The notes under the pieces: generated by a model | What the model was told of the DNA's origin: nothing | What the model saw: the letters and a program-made list of their open reading frames with translations, nothing else | Databases searched by the model: none | Position numbers and translations under genes: made by a program | Shown: positions 62,439-64,000 of the stretch, in pieces | Layout: every line of letters starts with the position of its first letter | Numbering within the stretch: position 1 is the first letter of the stretch | Source of the DNA: Rhizobiales bacterium NRL2 | GTDB lineage: Bacteria > Pseudomonadota > Alphaproteobacteria > Minwuiales > Minwuiaceae | NCBI GenBank assembly: GCA_001664005.1 | Contig: CP016093.1 | Span: 2,549,001 to 2,613,000 of the forward strand | Length of the DNA: 64,000 nt | Reading direction: 5' to 3'

Positions 62439-63440
62439 ATGATTGACGGCGTTCGGAAAGGCTGGCGGCCCGCTGTCGCCGCTGTCATCGCAGCAGGCGT
62501 GCTTGCCCTGACGGGCTGCGCCGAATCGCAACTGGCGGTGCACGTCGCCAAGAAGGCCAGTCACGCCGCCCAGCCGACGCCGCGGGAACGGAAGATCCAC
62601 GCCGAACGCGTGCGCGCGGCCAGCCTGCGGCCCTACACGATCAACAATGTCCGCTACGTCCCGAAGGACGATCCGAAATATGACGAGACAGGACTCGCGT
62701 CCTGGTATGGCGAGCCGTTCCATGGACGGCTGACCGCGGCCGGCGAGATCTATGACATGAACCGGGTCTCGGCGGCTCACAAGACCCTGCCGCTGCCGAC
62801 GACGGTGGAAGTCACCAATCTCGAGAACGGCCGGGTGCTGGTGGTGCGTGTCAACGACCGGGGACCCTTCGTCGACGGCCGAATCATCGATCTGTCACGG
62901 CGCGCGGCCCAGTTGCTGGGCTTCGAGCGCGACGGCGTGGCCCGCGTGCGGGTACGCATCAAGGGCTCGCCCGACGACGCTTTCGTGATGCGCCCGAAGG
63001 CGATCACCGTCGCGGAAGAGAAGAGCGTCACCGCAGCGCCGCGGCCGACCGTGCAGGTCGCCGCCCTGGCGCCGCCGGATGCCGCAGAGGGCGCGTCGGC
63101 CATGTCGCTCTCGACCCCCGCCGTGACCCGGGCGCCGGCCGCGCCGCCCGACATGCTGCCGGAACAGGCCGCGGCGGCGGAGACGGTCTACCGCGTGCCC
63201 GTGGATGCCGCCACGCGCCTGTTCGTGCAGGCCGGCGCCTTCACCGATTACCAGAATGCGCTGCGCATGAAGGCGATGCTCTCGCCCGTCGGCGGCGTCG
63301 ATATCCAGCATGCGCTGATCGACGACCGCGACTTCTACCGTGTGCGGATCGGACCCCTGGGCGACGTGAACGAGGCCGACCGGGCCCTGGCGCGCATCAA
63401 GTCCCAGGGTGCGGGTGACGCGCGTATCATCGTCGACTAG
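62439..63440 (+). CDS. rlpA: RlpA-like septal lytic transglycosylase lipoprotein with SPOR domain
   Basis: A 333-residue lipoprotein (lipobox LTGC, Cys near residue 27). The double-psi beta-barrel starts GLASWYGEPFHGRLTAAGEIYDM and contains RVNDRGPFVDGRIIDLS, the catalytic region of RlpA. After an Ala/Pro linker, the C-terminal SPOR domain (about 258-333, RLFVQAGAFTDYQNALRMK...YRVRIGPL) binds denuded glycan at the septum. The start at 62439 follows GAGGGGG. Confidence 0.92.
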   Translation: MIDGVRKGWRPAVAAVIAAGVLALTGCAESQLAVHVAKKASHAAQPTPRERKIHAERVRAASLRPYTINNVRYVPKDDPKYDETGLASWYGEPFHGRLTAAGEIYDMNRVSAAHKTLPLPTTVEVTNLENGRVLVVRVNDRGPFVDGRIIDLSRRAAQLLGFERDGVARVRVRIKGSPDDAFVMRPKAITVAEEKSVTAAPRPTVQVAALAPPDAAEGASAMSLSTPAVTRAPAAPPDMLPEQAAAAETVYRVPVDAATRLFVQAGAFTDYQNALRMKAMLSPVGGVDIQHALIDDRDFYRVRIGPLGDVNEADRALARIKSQGAGDARIIVD

Positions 63441-63479
63441 ACTTCCGCCCACCGGAAACAGAGCAGTAAGCGTAAGATC

Positions 63480-64000
63480 ATGATCCGTGTGCTTTTCCTG
63501 CTGGTCATCGCCACGGTCGCCATGGCGGCCGCGCCGCGCGGGGCCAGCGCCGCCGATTTCGAGACCGCCGCCACCCACGCCATCATCCTCGACCACCGGT
63601 CGGGCCGCGTCCTCTTCCAGAAGAACCCCGACGAGCCGATCCCGACCGCCTCGATGAGCAAGATCATGACCGTCTACATGCTGCTGGAGCAGCTCAAGGC
63701 GGGCACGCTGACCGAGGACGACACGTTCGTGGTCTCCGAGAAGGCCTGGAAGAAGGGCGGCTCCAAGATGTTCGTCGAGGTCGGCAAGCAGGTCCGGGTG
63801 GGCGATCTGCTGCGTGGCATCATCGTCCAGTCCGGCAACGACGCGAGCATCGTCGTCGCCGAGGGCCTTGCCGGCAGCGAGGAGGCCTTCGCCGAACGCA
63901 TGAACCAGAAGGCGCAGGAACTGGGCCTGGACGACACGACCCTGCGCAACGCGACGGGCTGGCCGGACCCCGAACACCGCATGAGCGTGCGCGATCTGGC
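63480..64000 (+). CDS. D-alanyl-D-alanine carboxypeptidase (DacA/PBP5-like), 3' end outside window
   Basis: The first 173 residues of a low-molecular-weight penicillin-binding protein. Signal peptide cleaved after ASA (about residue 24). The active-site SMSK (in IPTASMSKIMTVYMLLEQ) and the second motif SGNDAS are in place; the third (KTG) lies past the right edge. It removes the terminal D-Ala from peptidoglycan stem peptides. The start is the ATG at 63480, 39 bases after rlpA, in one cluster with the transglycosylase genes. Confidence 0.9.
   Translation, partial: MIRVLFLLVIATVAMAAAPRGASAADFETAATHAIILDHRSGRVLFQKNPDEPIPTASMSKIMTVYMLLEQLKAGTLTEDDTFVVSEKAWKKGGSKMFVEVGKQVRVGDLLRGIIVQSGNDASIVVAEGLAGSEEAFAERMNQKAQELGLDDTTLRNATGWPDPEHRMSVRDL

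Overview
This 64-kb window is a gene-dense, high-GC chromosomal segment of an alphaproteobacterium, most likely of the Rhodospirillales type. The placement rests on the sdhE-mfd pair beside recG, the Liv-type transporter with an embedded acyl-CoA ligase, the nos operon with an NnrR-like regulator, and codon use dominated by G or C at third positions. There are no rRNA genes, CRISPR arrays or insertion sequences; one tRNA gene (tRNA-Ser, anticodon UGA) is present.

Left third (1-27.6 kb), mostly housekeeping and uptake: a Tat-exported DUF6134 protein cut by the window edge, with an orphan TAXI-type binding lipoprotein; small envelope proteins; an EAL phosphodiesterase; an SDR; a SCO1 copper protein. 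Then comes a seven-gene minus-strand ABC transporter operon (livG, acyl-CoA ligase, livH, livM, binding protein, livF, second near-identical binding protein). It is followed by a multi-PAS histidine kinase, a type III polyketide synthase with an ICMT-like methyltransferase, a DUF502 protein, recG, sdhE, mfd, an MFS transporter, a FrnE-like DsbA protein, another SDR and a single-domain response regulator.

Middle (27.9-46.1 kb), the most unusual region: an 18-kb srfABC-type locus of twelve genes. It encodes a membrane-anchored trypsin-like protease (divergent), a TM-anchored vWA protein, SrfA, the actin/Hsp70-fold ATPase SrfB, the dynamin-like GTPase SrfC, a TM-anchored Sel1 protein, an exported vWA protein, an ABC ATPase with an FtsX-like permease, an exported FGE-fold protein lacking the catalytic cysteines, and two coiled-coil lipoproteins. 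Tight spacing and complementary predicted locations (cytoplasm, inner membrane, periplasm, lipoprotein) suggest one envelope-spanning, nucleotide-driven machine of unknown function.

Right third (46.2-59.4 kb): an Old Yellow Enzyme and a complete nosRZDFYLX operon for nitrous oxide reduction. Divergent from nosR is a ferritin-like diiron protein. Then come nnrS with a DUF1858 protein and an N-terminally short NnrR-like Crp/FNR regulator. The same palindrome (TTTGCGC-N2-GCGCAAR) lies upstream of nosR and upstream of the DUF1858-nnrS pair, which points to one nitrogen-oxide regulon. The window ends with a SYLF protein, an HPF/RaiA-like protein, tRNA-Ser, and three peptidoglycan genes (MltB-type transglycosylase, RlpA with SPOR, and a partial D,D-carboxypeptidase).
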